The translations under genes were made by a program, and so were the position numbers. DNA of 64,000 nucleotides, from contig NZ_JAUSVA010000002.1 in the NCBI RefSeq assembly GCF_030813695.1, forward strand, positions 6,324,001-6,388,000. Direction: 5' to 3'. This document shows positions 1 to 7,633 of this stretch, piece after piece. Position 1 is the first letter of the stretch; each line of letters begins with the position of its first letter. The notes under the pieces were generated by a model. The model was given only the letters and a program-made list of their open reading frames with translations, had not been told where the DNA came from and made no database searches. Origin of the DNA: Kitasatospora herbaricolor. Lineage in GTDB: Bacteria > Actinomycetota > Actinomycetes > Streptomycetales > Streptomycetaceae.

Positions 1-604
1 CCTCCGGGCGGCCCGGGCGGCCGTTCTTCTCCCGGCCCACCGGAGCCTCGCACTTGCTGCAGTACCGCTTGCGCTCGGGCACCTCGGGGTTGGCCAGCAC
101 GGCCGCCGCCGGGTCCGGCTGGGGCACCGTCGGGACGGTCACCAGCCCGGCGCCGAGCCGGCCGCGGCCGACGGTGCCGGTGCTGCCCCGGCCGCTGCGC
201 ACCGACAGGGACCGGCCGCTGCCGGTGCGGGTGGAGCGGTGCGAGCGCGAGCGGCCGGACATCGCGCGGGCCGAGCCGGTGCGGGTGGAGCGCAGCGAGC
301 GGGAGGAGTCGGGGGCGAGCCGGGCGGAGGGCAGGTGCGGCTGGGTCAGGCCGGTGCCGGCGGCCCCCGCCGCCAGCCCGCACTCGTCGCAGTAGCCGTC
401 CGGGTCGATCGTCCCCGGGCAGTCGTGCGGGCACGGCGAGCCCGGGCCGCCGCCGGTACCGGCGGTCGTGGATCCGGTGGTCGTGGATCCGGTGGCCGGT
501 GCGACGACGGTGCCGGCCGGGGCCAGCCCGCACTCGGTGCAGTAGCCGTCCTCGTCGATGATCCCGCCGCCGGTGCAGTCCGGCCGTGCACACGCCTCGC
601 TCAT
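1..604 (-). CDS. pknG: PknG-like serine/threonine protein kinase, N-terminal part (cut by left edge)
   Basis: Only the N-terminal 201 codons are present; the kinase domain lies beyond the window. Translated from the ATG at 604, the product has two small cysteine knuckles (C-x4-C with DGYCTECG, then CPHDC with DGYCDECG), a Ser/Arg-rich linker, and near the edge a C-S-K-C ribbon followed by PVGR. This is the layout of the rubredoxin-like regulatory N-terminus of actinobacterial PknG. In mycobacteria PknG phosphorylates the FHA protein GarA and so sets the balance between 2-oxoglutarate dehydrogenase and glutamate metabolism (family knowledge). The start is 5 bases after the stop of the upstream gene. 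The glnX-glnH operon upstream supports the assignment strongly; the kinase domain itself is not seen. Confidence 0.85.
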   Translation of the reverse strand, partial: MSEACARPDCTGGGIIDEDGYCTECGLAPAGTVVAPATGSTTTGSTTAGTGGGPGSPCPHDCPGTIDPDGYCDECGLAAGAAGTGLTQPHLPSARLAPDSSRSLRSTRTGSARAMSGRSRSHRSTRTGSGRSLSVRSGRGSTGTVGRGRLGAGLVTVPTVPQPDPAAAVLANPEVPERKRYCSKCEAPVGREKNGRPGRPE

Positions 605-609
605 GAAAC

Positions 610-1971
610 TCAGGCCCCCTGACCGTTGCTCTGGACGCTGTCCTGCACGTTGCTCCCGCCGTCGGCGGTCCCCTCGCCCGGTGCGCCGCCGGCCGCCGCC
701 TCGGCGACCGGCCGCAGCGACTGCTGGAACCGCGCCACCGCGCCGGCGGCCGCCCGCAGGTCGCAGGGCGCGCTCCAGAGCAGCCAGCGGGCCTTCTCGT
801 AGCGCTCGACGACCTCCGGGTCCTCGGCGACCCGCAGCCGGGCGGCCATCGCCTTGTACGCGTCGAGGCGGCCGCGCAGTTCGGCGCGGACGGCGAGCGG
901 CTGGGTCACCTCGGTGAGGGCCTGCCGGGCGCGGCCGAGCTCCTTGGCGGCGGAGTCCTCCAGCTGGTCCAGCAGCGGGGCGAGCCGGTGCCACTGGCCG
1001 CTCTGGCGCAACTCCAGGGCCAGCACGACGCGTTCGCGCAGTGCGGAGGCGGGCCCGGGCACCGCGGGCACCTCGGTGGCGGCGATCTTCGCCAGCACCT
1101 CGCCGCGGGCCCGGCGGGCCTCGCCGAGGGTGGCGTCGGCCCGCTGCAGCAGGTCGCCGACCTGCTGCAGGCGTTCCTCGGCGTCGTCACGCAGCCGCAG
1201 CAGGCCCTCCAGCTCCAGCCGGATGCCGTCCAGGGCGCGGCCGGCCCGGTCGAAGCGCTCGGTGTCGACCACTCCGGAGGGGCCGGCAAGCGCGGTGCCG
1301 TCGGGCACCGTGCCGCGCTGGGCCGGCACCCGGGAGGGGCGCCAGAGGGCCAGTGGGTCGGCCACCACCTCGGCCCGCAGGGCCGTCAGCGCGGTGTCCA
1401 GTTCGAGCAGGTCGTCGCCGAGCGGGTGGGCGCCGGCCCGGACGCCGAGCGATCCGGCCAGGCTCTGCACCCGGCGCAGTTCGGCGAGCAGCAGGTCGAT
1501 CCGGGCGGGCAGCGCGGACCAGACGGCGTCGGCGGCGTTCACCACCTCCAGCACGGTGGCGTACCAGGCGTTCATCCGGTCCATCAGCTCGGCCAGGCTG
1601 ACCTGTTCGACCAGCCGGGCCGGCGTGCCGGGCCACTGCCCACCGTCCGGCAGCGCGCCGCCGGGAACGGTGACGGCCGTGCCGCTGAGCAGTTCGCTCA
1701 GCTCGGCCAGCTCCGGGCCGCCGGGTCTGGCCTTGCGGGCGCGCACGGCGCGGGCCGAGGCGAGGGCTTCGGAGTAGCGGTCGAAGAGCGCCCAGAGCAG
1801 TGGCAGCCCCTGCCCGGCGACGGACCAGCGCTCCTCCGTCCGGCCGGTCAGCGAGGCCCCCTCCAGCAGTCGGCGGCCAGGGTGGTCCTGCAACGAGAGC
1901 AGGGCCGCCTCGACGGCGTCGCGCTCCGCGCCCAGGCGTGCCAGTGCGCGGTCCACCTCCTCCCGGCTCAT
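610..1971 (-). CDS. Helical protein of unknown function in the glnX-glnH-pknG operon
   Basis: A 453-residue soluble protein with no signal peptide or membrane segment. It is almost entirely Ala/Leu/Arg/Glu-rich and probably a helical bundle or coiled coil, for example the stretches around residues 2-25 and the repeated RLRDDAEERLQQVGDLLQ-type heptads. I do not recognise a catalytic motif. The open frame extends up to 2079, but that extension is encoded by a 16-bp tandem repeat, which is not a multiple of three, so I prefer the ATG at 1971 (a GTG is directly before it). It lies between glnH and pknG, and its stop is 5 bases from the pknG start, so it is co-transcribed and may be an adaptor or substrate in the same signalling path (inference). 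Confidence 0.75.
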   Translation of the reverse strand: MSREEVDRALARLGAERDAVEAALLSLQDHPGRRLLEGASLTGRTEERWSVAGQGLPLLWALFDRYSEALASARAVRARKARPGGPELAELSELLSGTAVTVPGGALPDGGQWPGTPARLVEQVSLAELMDRMNAWYATVLEVVNAADAVWSALPARIDLLLAELRRVQSLAGSLGVRAGAHPLGDDLLELDTALTALRAEVVADPLALWRPSRVPAQRGTVPDGTALAGPSGVVDTERFDRAGRALDGIRLELEGLLRLRDDAEERLQQVGDLLQRADATLGEARRARGEVLAKIAATEVPAVPGPASALRERVVLALELRQSGQWHRLAPLLDQLEDSAAKELGRARQALTEVTQPLAVRAELRGRLDAYKAMAARLRVAEDPEVVERYEKARWLLWSAPCDLRAAAGAVARFQQSLRPVAEAAAGGAPGEGTADGGSNVQDSVQSNGQGA

Positions 1972-2046
1972 CACCGGGCCAGCAGATCCTGCCAACGCGT
2001 GGTCCTCCCTCTCCGCTCCTGCGGCCGGCACCCTCGGTACCGTCCC

Positions 2047-2094
2047 ACCGCTGTGTCGTTCAACCGTTGTGTCGTTCAACCGCTGTGTCGTTCA
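2047..2094. repeat. Three tandem 16-bp repeats between glnH and the next gene
   Basis: Three head-to-tail copies of ACCGYTGTGTCGTTCA at 2047-2062, 2063-2078 and 2079-2094, differing only at the Y position. They lie in the gap between the glnH stop and the downstream gene. The period of 16 is incompatible with a conserved reading frame, so the repeat is probably non-coding: an operator array, or an RNA element between operon genes. Confidence 0.8.
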
Positions 2095-2144
2095 CCGCTC
2101 GACCGTGCCCGCCGAACCGGCGTGCCGGCGCGCCCGCCACCTGC

Positions 2145-3167
2145 TCAGGGCCGGAAGCGCGCGGCGTCGTCGTGCATGGTGGGCTTGAGCCACTTGTCGT
2201 AGCTGTCCCGCCAGGCGCCGCTGGCCTGGTAGTCGGCCAGCACCTGGTTGACCCGGGCGACCAGGTCGGTGTTGCCCAGCTTCATCGCCACACCCATCAC
2301 GCCCGGGCGGACCTGCTCGTCGAGCAGGGTCACGGTGGTGTCCTGGGCGGCCTGTCCGGCGGCCAGACCGTCGTCGGTCATGGTGGCGTCGACCTTGCCG
2401 AGCTGCATGAGGACCAGGCAGTCGAGCTGGTTCTCCACCGTGACGAGCTTGGAGCCGTGCGGGTTGCTCTTGAGTTCGTCCTCGGCGGAGGAGCTGCGGG
2501 CGGCGCACGCGGTGCGGCCGTTCAGCGCCTCGTCGAAGGTTTTCACGCCCCTGGCCTTCGGCACCAGCAGCCGGTTGGCGGTCTTGAAGTAGGGCTTGGA
2601 GAAGGCGACCTGCTCCATCCGCTCGCAGGTGATCGTCATGGTGCGGACGATCATGTCGACCTTGCCGTCCTGGATGAACTTGATCCGCTCGGCGGTCGGC
2701 ACCGCCTTGAAGGTCACCTTGTTCGGGTCGCCCATCAGGGCGGTGCCGATCGCCTTGGCGAGGTCGATGTCGAAGCCCTCTATCCCGCCGGTGGCGGGGT
2801 TGCGGGCGCCCCAGCGGTAGCTGTTCTGGTCCACCCCGACGACCAGGGTCTTGTTGTCCTTGATCGCCTTCACGGCGGGGCCGTCCACCGTGCTGGGCGG
2901 CACGCTCCGGCCGGTGTCGCAGTTCGGGTCGGCCGCCGGCGCGGCCAGAGGGGCCTCCAGTCGGGGGCCACCCCCGGCGGCCGGCAGTCCGGCGCCCTGC
3001 GGGCTGCCCGCGCCGAGCAGCGTGGCCCCGGCCGCGAGCAGCGCGACCACGGCGGCCGCCCGGCCCCGGCGGGCCCGGCCGCCCGCGCCGCCGCTGGTCG
3101 GGTTCGTGTCCGTACCGTCGGCGCCGGTGCCGTCCGTGGTCCGCGATGGTGCTGTGCGCATCGTCAT
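2145..3167 (-). CDS. glnH: Glutamate/aspartate-type periplasmic binding protein (GlnH-like)
   Basis: 340 residues. A charged N-terminus is followed by a hydrophobic helix (about 36-54) and a type-2 periplasmic binding domain (about 80-335) with typical features: VDQNSYRWG at the start, GFDIDLAKAIG, the AERI/VDMIVRTMTIT hinge region and KPYFKTANRLLV. In mycobacteria GlnH senses Asp/Glu outside the cell and signals through GlnX to PknG; the same gene order here supports that role rather than transport, and no permease or ATPase is linked. Unlike classical lipoproteins, no lipobox cysteine follows the hydrophobic helix, so it is either secreted or anchored by that helix. A second in-frame ATG lies two codons in; RBS AGAGGGGCGGGAG. 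Confidence 0.85.
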   Translation of the reverse strand: MTMRTAPSRTTDGTGADGTDTNPTSGGAGGRARRGRAAAVVALLAAGATLLGAGSPQGAGLPAAGGGPRLEAPLAAPAADPNCDTGRSVPPSTVDGPAVKAIKDNKTLVVGVDQNSYRWGARNPATGGIEGFDIDLAKAIGTALMGDPNKVTFKAVPTAERIKFIQDGKVDMIVRTMTITCERMEQVAFSKPYFKTANRLLVPKARGVKTFDEALNGRTACAARSSSAEDELKSNPHGSKLVTVENQLDCLVLMQLGKVDATMTDDGLAAGQAAQDTTVTLLDEQVRPGVMGVAMKLGNTDLVARVNQVLADYQASGAWRDSYDKWLKPTMHDDAARFRP

Positions 3168-3178
3168 CTCCCGCCCCT

Positions 3179-4711
3179 CTACCGGTACTCGGCCAGGCGC
3201 CGGCCGAGGCCGCGCACCGCGCTGACGGCGGCCACCAGGGCGAGCGCGCCGGCCCCGAGGGCCAGGGCGTCCAGCAGGCCGCCGGTGCCGCCGGCCGAGG
3301 CCTTGAACCTCGCCAGTTCGATGCCCGCCGCTCGTTCCAACTGCTGGTCGGTGGCGCTGAAGGAGGCGTCCGAGGTGTTCGGGACGTCGGCCTCCTTCAC
3401 GGTGATGGTGGCGTCCAGGGCCGCCTGGTAGTCACCGTCCACGGTCTCCTTGGCCATCGCCGCGTTGTGCCGCGCGGCCCACGTCGCGCACTCCTTGCGC
3501 GCCTGGTCGACGGCGTCCGCCGCGTCCCTGGGCGCGAGCCGCCGGGCCTCGCCGAGCGCACCGCCGGGGGTGGCGTCGCCCGCCGAGCCGGCCAGGTCCT
3601 TCGCGGTGGCGGCCCAGAGATCGGCGTACTGGGTGCTCGAACCCCGGGCGACCAGGTGCAGGTTCTCGGCCAGCCGGGCGGTCAGCACGTCGAGCCGGGC
3701 GGCGTTCAGCGCGCGCAGCGGAGTGGAGCCGTCCCGTTCGCTCTCGGCGAGCCGGTCGGCGGTGATCCAGCTGCCGGCCACCAGCCACAGCACGGCGGCG
3801 AGCATCGCGACGCTGGAGCCGACCAGCCCGATGTTGAAGACCCGGTTGGTCCGCCGGAACAGCACCTGCTGCACCCGGACCAGCGCCGCCAGCGCCAGCA
3901 GCCCCAGTACGAAGGCCGCCCACGGCACCGCGCGGGCCTCGGCGTAGTCCCGCTCCAGGGCCTCGTTCTCGGCGTCGGCGAGCTTCGCGGCGTCCGGCAG
4001 CAGGTTGTCGCGCATCTGCTGGGAGGCGTAGCGCAGGTAGGCGCCGCCGAGCGGGAAGCCCAGCCGGTTGTCGGCCCGGGCGGTCTCCACCAGGCCCGCG
4101 TAGACCGGGATCTGCTGGTTGAGCGAGGCGAGCCACTGCTGGGCGGGGGAGGAGGCGGTGGTGCGGGCGGCCGCCTCGGCGATCAGCCGGGAGGCGGTCG
4201 CGAGGTCCTTCTCGTAGCGCTCGCGGACGGCCTTGGGCTCGGCTCCCGCGAGCAGGAACCCGGTGGCGGCGGTGGTGTCCGCGTCGGCCAGCGAGCGGTG
4301 GATGTCGGCGGCGGCCTGGCTGAGCGGCTGACTGTAGGAGACCACCCGGTCCGCTGCCTGCGCGCGCGAGTTGACCTGCCAGCCGGTCAGCAGGCCGAAG
4401 GCCACCGTCAGGACGGCGAGCAGGGCGCCGGCCAGCCGCAGCCGGCCCGGCGCGGTGTGCCGGGCGTCGGCGATCCGGCGGATCCGCCCGGCCAGGTCGA
4501 GCCGTCCCGGCGCCTTGGGCGGCCGGCCGGCGACCGGCGTCGTCGCGGCTCCGGCCGTCGGACGCGGGGTCGTGGCACCGGTCGTGCCCGGTGCCGGGCC
4601 CTGCTCCTCCGTGCGTACTGGTGTCGCCACCGCCCCACCCTCCCCAGTGACCCGACCCGCCGACGGGGCCCGGTCGTTGCCAGCAGTATGGCCGCCGGTC
4701 GTGACAGCCAC
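3179..4711 (-). CDS. glnX: GlnX-like membrane signal transducer
   Basis: 510 residues with four predicted membrane helices: about 92-113, 262-281, 292-314 and 478-499. Two extracytoplasmic helical regions (about 114-260 and 315-477) resemble the four-helix sensor regions of chemoreceptor-like proteins. A Thr/Pro/Gly-rich cytoplasmic N-terminus precedes the first helix. This matches the topology and gene position of mycobacterial GlnX, the membrane partner that relays GlnH ligand status to PknG. It is the first gene of the leftward operon; the glnH start lies 11 bases after its stop. There is no kinase or HAMP/MCP signalling domain, in line with a relay function. The assignment rests on topology and synteny. 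Confidence 0.8.
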   Translation of the reverse strand: MAVTTGGHTAGNDRAPSAGRVTGEGGAVATPVRTEEQGPAPGTTGATTPRPTAGAATTPVAGRPPKAPGRLDLAGRIRRIADARHTAPGRLRLAGALLAVLTVAFGLLTGWQVNSRAQAADRVVSYSQPLSQAAADIHRSLADADTTAATGFLLAGAEPKAVRERYEKDLATASRLIAEAAARTTASSPAQQWLASLNQQIPVYAGLVETARADNRLGFPLGGAYLRYASQQMRDNLLPDAAKLADAENEALERDYAEARAVPWAAFVLGLLALAALVRVQQVLFRRTNRVFNIGLVGSSVAMLAAVLWLVAGSWITADRLAESERDGSTPLRALNAARLDVLTARLAENLHLVARGSSTQYADLWAATAKDLAGSAGDATPGGALGEARRLAPRDAADAVDQARKECATWAARHNAAMAKETVDGDYQAALDATITVKEADVPNTSDASFSATDQQLERAAGIELARFKASAGGTGGLLDALALGAGALALVAAVSAVRGLGRRLAEYR

Positions 4712-4906
4712 ACCCGACTTGCGCCGATCTTGAGCTTCGACCTGCCTGCCGGGCCGGGCCGCCCGTGCTCGGGCCGTCCCTCCGGGGCCGGCCGTGCGGT
4801 GCCCGGCCGTCTCCAGTGCGACGCGGGTTGCACCCTATGCGGTTGCGCCGGACGCGGGACGGGCCGGGGCGCGGTCCCGGGCTTCCGGGCCGCCCGAGGC
4901 GCTCCG

Positions 4907-4912
4907 TACCAT
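4907..4912 (+). promoter_or_regulatory. Candidate -10 box (TACCAT) for a leaderless nucleosidase transcript
   Basis: TACCAT fits TANNNT and ends six bases before the ATG at 4919, so transcription would start at or next to the start codon. No Shine-Dalgarno sequence is visible. Confidence 0.5.
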
Positions 4913-4918
4913 GGCGCC

Positions 4919-5494
4919 ATGCGCCTGCTCGGAACGATCTCACCCGACCGCCCGCTGATCGTCGTCGCCGTCCAGGAGGAGGCGGCGTACCTCGGCGAAC
5001 GCCTTCCCGTGCTGCTCACCGGCATAGGGAAGATCAACGCGGCGGCGGCCCTGGCCACCGTGCTGGCCCGCGGCGAGCGGCCCTCGGAGATCGTCAATCT
5101 GGGCACGGCCGGCGCGCTGCGCCCGGGTTGGGAGGGCACCCACGAGGTGGTGGAGGTGCTCCAGCACGACATCGACACCCCGGTGCTGAGGGAGCTGACC
5201 GGCCGTACCTACGGCGCCGCGATCACCCTCGGCGACGGGAAGGGCCCGACGCTGGCCACCGGTGACCTGTTCGTCTCCGACCCGGCGGCCCGCGACCGGC
5301 TGGCGCTGAGCGCGGACCTGGTGGACATGGAGGGCTACGCCCTGGCGACGGTCGCGCGGCAGGCCGGGGTGCCGGTCCGGCTGGTCAAGCACGTCAGTGA
5401 CGAGGCCGGCGAGGGCGCGGCCCGCAGCTGGCGCGAGTCGGTGGACGCCTGCGCCCGCGAACTCGCCGACTGGGCCCGCGACCAGGGCCTCTGA
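4919..5494 (+). CDS. MTA/SAH nucleosidase-like nucleoside hydrolase
   Basis: 191 residues, the purine nucleoside phosphorylase/MTA-SAH nucleosidase fold in a compact form (usual MTAN about 230). It begins with the VAVQEEAAYLG strand and acid cluster (E20/E21), then the GIGKINAA loop (about 35-42), NLGTAGAL (60-67), the VDMEGYALA motif with E138, and VSDEAGEG with D161, the usual catalytic Asp. It should cleave the glycosidic bond of 5'-methylthioadenosine or S-adenosylhomocysteine. The futalosine-hydrolase branch of the family is an alternative for substrate. It stands alone, convergent with the next gene; a strong hairpin follows its stop. Confidence 0.85.
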   Translation: MRLLGTISPDRPLIVVAVQEEAAYLGERLPVLLTGIGKINAAAALATVLARGERPSEIVNLGTAGALRPGWEGTHEVVEVLQHDIDTPVLRELTGRTYGAAITLGDGKGPTLATGDLFVSDPAARDRLALSADLVDMEGYALATVARQAGVPVRLVKHVSDEAGEGAARSWRESVDACARELADWARDQGL

Positions 5495-5560
5495 CCGGCT
5501 CGACGGGGCTGCCGGCGCCGCCGACCGCCCGAGGCCGCCGAGCCCCGGGCCCGGGCCCGC

Positions 5561-5596
5561 CGACGGCCGGCACCGCCGTGGCGGTGCCGGCCGTCG
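5561..5596. terminator. Bidirectional hairpin terminator between convergent genes
   Basis: A perfect 17-bp inverted repeat (arms 5561-5577 and 5580-5596). It lies between the nucleosidase stop and the convergent gene ending at 5624. There is no U-tract, as is common in streptomycetes. Confidence 0.75.
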
Positions 5597-5623
5597 GGTC
5601 GGTCAGCGGGTCGGCGCAGGCCG

Positions 5624-6046
5624 TCAGGAAGCGATCGTCTGGCCGGTCAGGCCGGGGACGAAGACGTCCAGCTCGGCCCGCCAGTAGCGGTGCACGTTCA
5701 GCCGGGTGGCCTTCTCCTCGCCGGGGAAGTGGAACTGCAGGGAGCTCCAGAGCGGGTTGCGCCTGACGTCGCTCACCAGGGTGCGGGCCTGCTCCAGCGG
5801 CACCACGTAGACGATCTCCTGCGGGCGGTTGGAGAGCCGCGAGGCGCGGTGCACGACGACCACGCGCTCGGTCAGCGTGACGTAGTAGTACTTGACCAGC
5901 AGCTGGCCGATCAGGCCGAGGGAGTTCATCAGCCAGGGGCTCGGCCCGGTGATGCTCTGGAAGGTGGCGACCGGGCGGTCGTCGGGCTCGATGGACGCGA
6001 TCGCCTGGGCGACCTGCTCCTGAATGGTGGACTTACGGATCGCCAT
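5624..6046 (-). CDS. Small conserved protein of unknown function (YbjN-like size, unassigned)
   Basis: 140 residues starting MAIRKST. The open frame runs to 6172, but the ATG at 6046 has the RBS GGGGAG and the upstream stretch is not protein-like. No signal peptide. It has a helical N-terminus (IQEQVAQAIASIE), a short hydrophobic stretch (about 37-50, LMNSLGLIGQLLVKYYYV) and alternating strands after it (RVVVVHRA, EIVYVVPLEQA, WSSLQFHFPG, AELDVFVPG). The sheet-rich C-terminus resembles small PH-like domain proteins found in Gram-positives, which is inference. No catalytic motif is seen. It is monocistronic, with an SDR gene upstream on the same strand. Confidence 0.7.
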   Translation of the reverse strand: MAIRKSTIQEQVAQAIASIEPDDRPVATFQSITGPSPWLMNSLGLIGQLLVKYYYVTLTERVVVVHRASRLSNRPQEIVYVVPLEQARTLVSDVRRNPLWSSLQFHFPGEEKATRLNVHRYWRAELDVFVPGLTGQTIAS

Positions 6047-6304
6047 CCGGCGTGCTCCCCTGCGAATCGGTCCCTGGTCCCTGGGCGGGCCGGGCCGGGC
6101 GAGCGTAGTGAGCCGCACATTTCCGGGGCAACGCCCAAAAGCCGCATACCGGCCGACCGGCCAAAAGTTCACCAGTTCGATATGCCGGGTGGGCCGCGGT
6201 CGCCGCCTGACGCGTCGTCCCCGCGCCGGGCCCGGGGCACCAGCCCGCCGCTCCTGCCCGTTCGCCCCCTGCTCGGCGTCGCTGCCGAGAGCCGGGCCGG
6301 CGGC

Positions 6305-7030
6305 TCAGCGTCCGGCCAGTGAACCGCCGTTGACGTGCAGGGTCTGGCCGGTGAGGTGGCCGGCGGCGGGGGAGGCCAGGAAGAGGACGGTGCCGGCGAT
6401 GTCGGCGGGGGTGCCGGCCCGGCCGGTGCTGGTCTGCGCGATCAGGGCGGCCCGGCGCTGCCGGGTCATGGCGCCGCCGAAGAACTCGGTGGCCTCCACG
6501 AAACCCGGGGCGACGACGTTGGCGGTGATCCGGTCCTTGCCGAGCTCCTGGGCGAGGGTCAGGTTCCACGCCTCGACGGCGGCCTTGGCGGCGCCGTAGG
6601 AGCCGGACCCGCCGCGGTGGGCCGCGACGGAGCTGAGGCTCACCACCGCGCCGCCGGCGGCGAGCCTCGGCCGGAGTGCGGCGGTGACCAGGACGGCCGA
6701 CAGCACGTTGGCGTCCAGGTTGGCGCGCCAGGCGGCGGCGAGGCCAGCCAGCCCGGTGGGGGCCGGGGCTCCGATGTCGGTGTTGCCACCGGCGTTGTTG
6801 ACCAGGACGTCCACCCGTTCGGGCAGGGCGTCCAGGGCGGCCTCGACCTGCTCGGGGTCGGTGGCGTCGAAGGCCACGGCGGAGACGCCGGGCCCGAGTT
6901 CGGCGGCGGTCCGCTCCAGGACGTCCTGGCGGCGGCCGGTGATCACGACCTGGTCGCCCTGTGCGGCGAACGATCCGGCGATCGCCCGGCCGATGCCGGT
7001 GCCGCCTCCGGTGACGACGATCTGACGCAT
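6305..7030 (-). CDS. SDR-family NAD(P)-dependent oxidoreductase
   Basis: 241 residues, a full-length classical short-chain dehydrogenase. Cofactor loop TGGGTGIG at 7-14, NNAGG at 78-82, catalytic S134, Y145 and K149 (Y-x3-K), and the C-terminal NVVAPGFV and LTGQTLHVNGG motifs typical of the FabG-like classical group. T-G-R-R after the second strand suggests NADP(H) preference. The substrate cannot be told. It is divergent from a MarR regulator with only 45 bases between the starts, and a palindrome (7043-7054) lies in that gap, so it is probably the target of that regulator. RBS GAGGAG. Confidence 0.88.
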   Translation of the reverse strand: MRQIVVTGGGTGIGRAIAGSFAAQGDQVVITGRRQDVLERTAAELGPGVSAVAFDATDPEQVEAALDALPERVDVLVNNAGGNTDIGAPAPTGLAGLAAAWRANLDANVLSAVLVTAALRPRLAAGGAVVSLSSVAAHRGGSGSYGAAKAAVEAWNLTLAQELGKDRITANVVAPGFVEATEFFGGAMTRQRRAALIAQTSTGRAGTPADIAGTVLFLASPAAGHLTGQTLHVNGGSLAGR

Positions 7031-7042
7031 CCCCACTCCTCG

Positions 7043-7054
7043 TTCAGCGCTAAA
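7043..7054. promoter_or_regulatory. Candidate MarR operator in the SDR/marR divergent promoter
   Basis: TTCAGCGCTAAA is palindromic at 10 of 12 positions around AGCGCT. It is the only good inverted repeat in the 45-base gap between the divergent starts at 7030 and 7076, placed to control both genes. Confidence 0.5.
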
Positions 7055-7075
7055 CGTCCATGGGACACTATCAGC

Positions 7076-7606
7076 ATGACCACGCCCGAGCAGCCCCCGA
7101 CCGACCGCGCCGAGGAGATCTCCCGGGCCTGGCAACGCGAGCAACCGGGCCTGCCCGTGGGGTCGATCGGCATTCTCACCCGGATCCGGCAGGCGGCCAA
7201 GCTGCTGGACGACGAGCGTCGCAGGGTGCTGGCCGTGGTCGCGATGGACGCCGCCACCCTCGACCTGCTCAGCACCCTGCGGCGCTCCGGCCCGCCCTAC
7301 CGCCTCACCACCAGGGAGCTCGCCGACCGCTCCCTGATCACGGCCGGGGCGGTGACCCAGCGGGTGGACCGCGCCCAAGGTGAGGGCCTGGTCAGGCGGT
7401 TGCCGCCGCAACCGGGCACCCGGGCGGTCGAGGTCGAGCTGACCGGGCCGGGGCACCGGGCGGTGGAGGAGGCGGTCGGCGGGCTGCTGACCTACGAGCA
7501 GGGCCTGGTCGAGAGCCTGGCGCCGCACGAACAGGACGAGCTGGCACGCCTGTTGACGATCCTGCTGCGTGACCTGAGCGTCCGGGCCCGGGGCCCGCGC
7601 GGCTGA
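7076..7606 (+). CDS. MarR-family transcriptional regulator
   Basis: 176 residues with the MarR winged-helix layout: N-terminal dimerisation helix, then the HTH YRLTTRELADRSLITAGAVTQRVDR, the wing region GLVRRLPPQPGTRAVEVELTGPG, and C-terminal helices. It opens with a helix containing ISRAWQREQPGLPVG, seen in a subgroup of MarR proteins paired with SDR or other enzymes. It most likely represses itself and the divergent SDR gene and responds to a small aromatic or lipophilic ligand (family knowledge). The 3' end overlaps a large hairpin. The ATG at 7076 fits the family N-terminus; no strong RBS is visible. Confidence 0.85.
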   Translation: MTTPEQPPTDRAEEISRAWQREQPGLPVGSIGILTRIRQAAKLLDDERRRVLAVVAMDAATLDLLSTLRRSGPPYRLTTRELADRSLITAGAVTQRVDRAQGEGLVRRLPPQPGTRAVEVELTGPGHRAVEEAVGGLLTYEQGLVESLAPHEQDELARLLTILLRDLSVRARGPRG

Positions 7607-7627
7607 GCGCGGGGCCCGGGCCCGGAC
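7580..7627. terminator. Long hairpin overlapping the 3' end of the marR gene
   Basis: 21-base arms (7580-7600 and 7607-7627), 20 of 21 paired, with a six-base loop that contains the marR stop codon. It serves the convergent marR and isochorismatase genes. The terminator doubles as coding sequence for the last seven marR codons. Confidence 0.75.
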
Positions 7628-7633
7628 CGGCGG

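Noticed and set aside
1972..2079. N-terminal extension of the helical pknG-operon protein
   Set aside because: It is encoded by a 16-bp tandem repeat out of codon register, and there is a plausible ATG/GTG start at 1971/1974.
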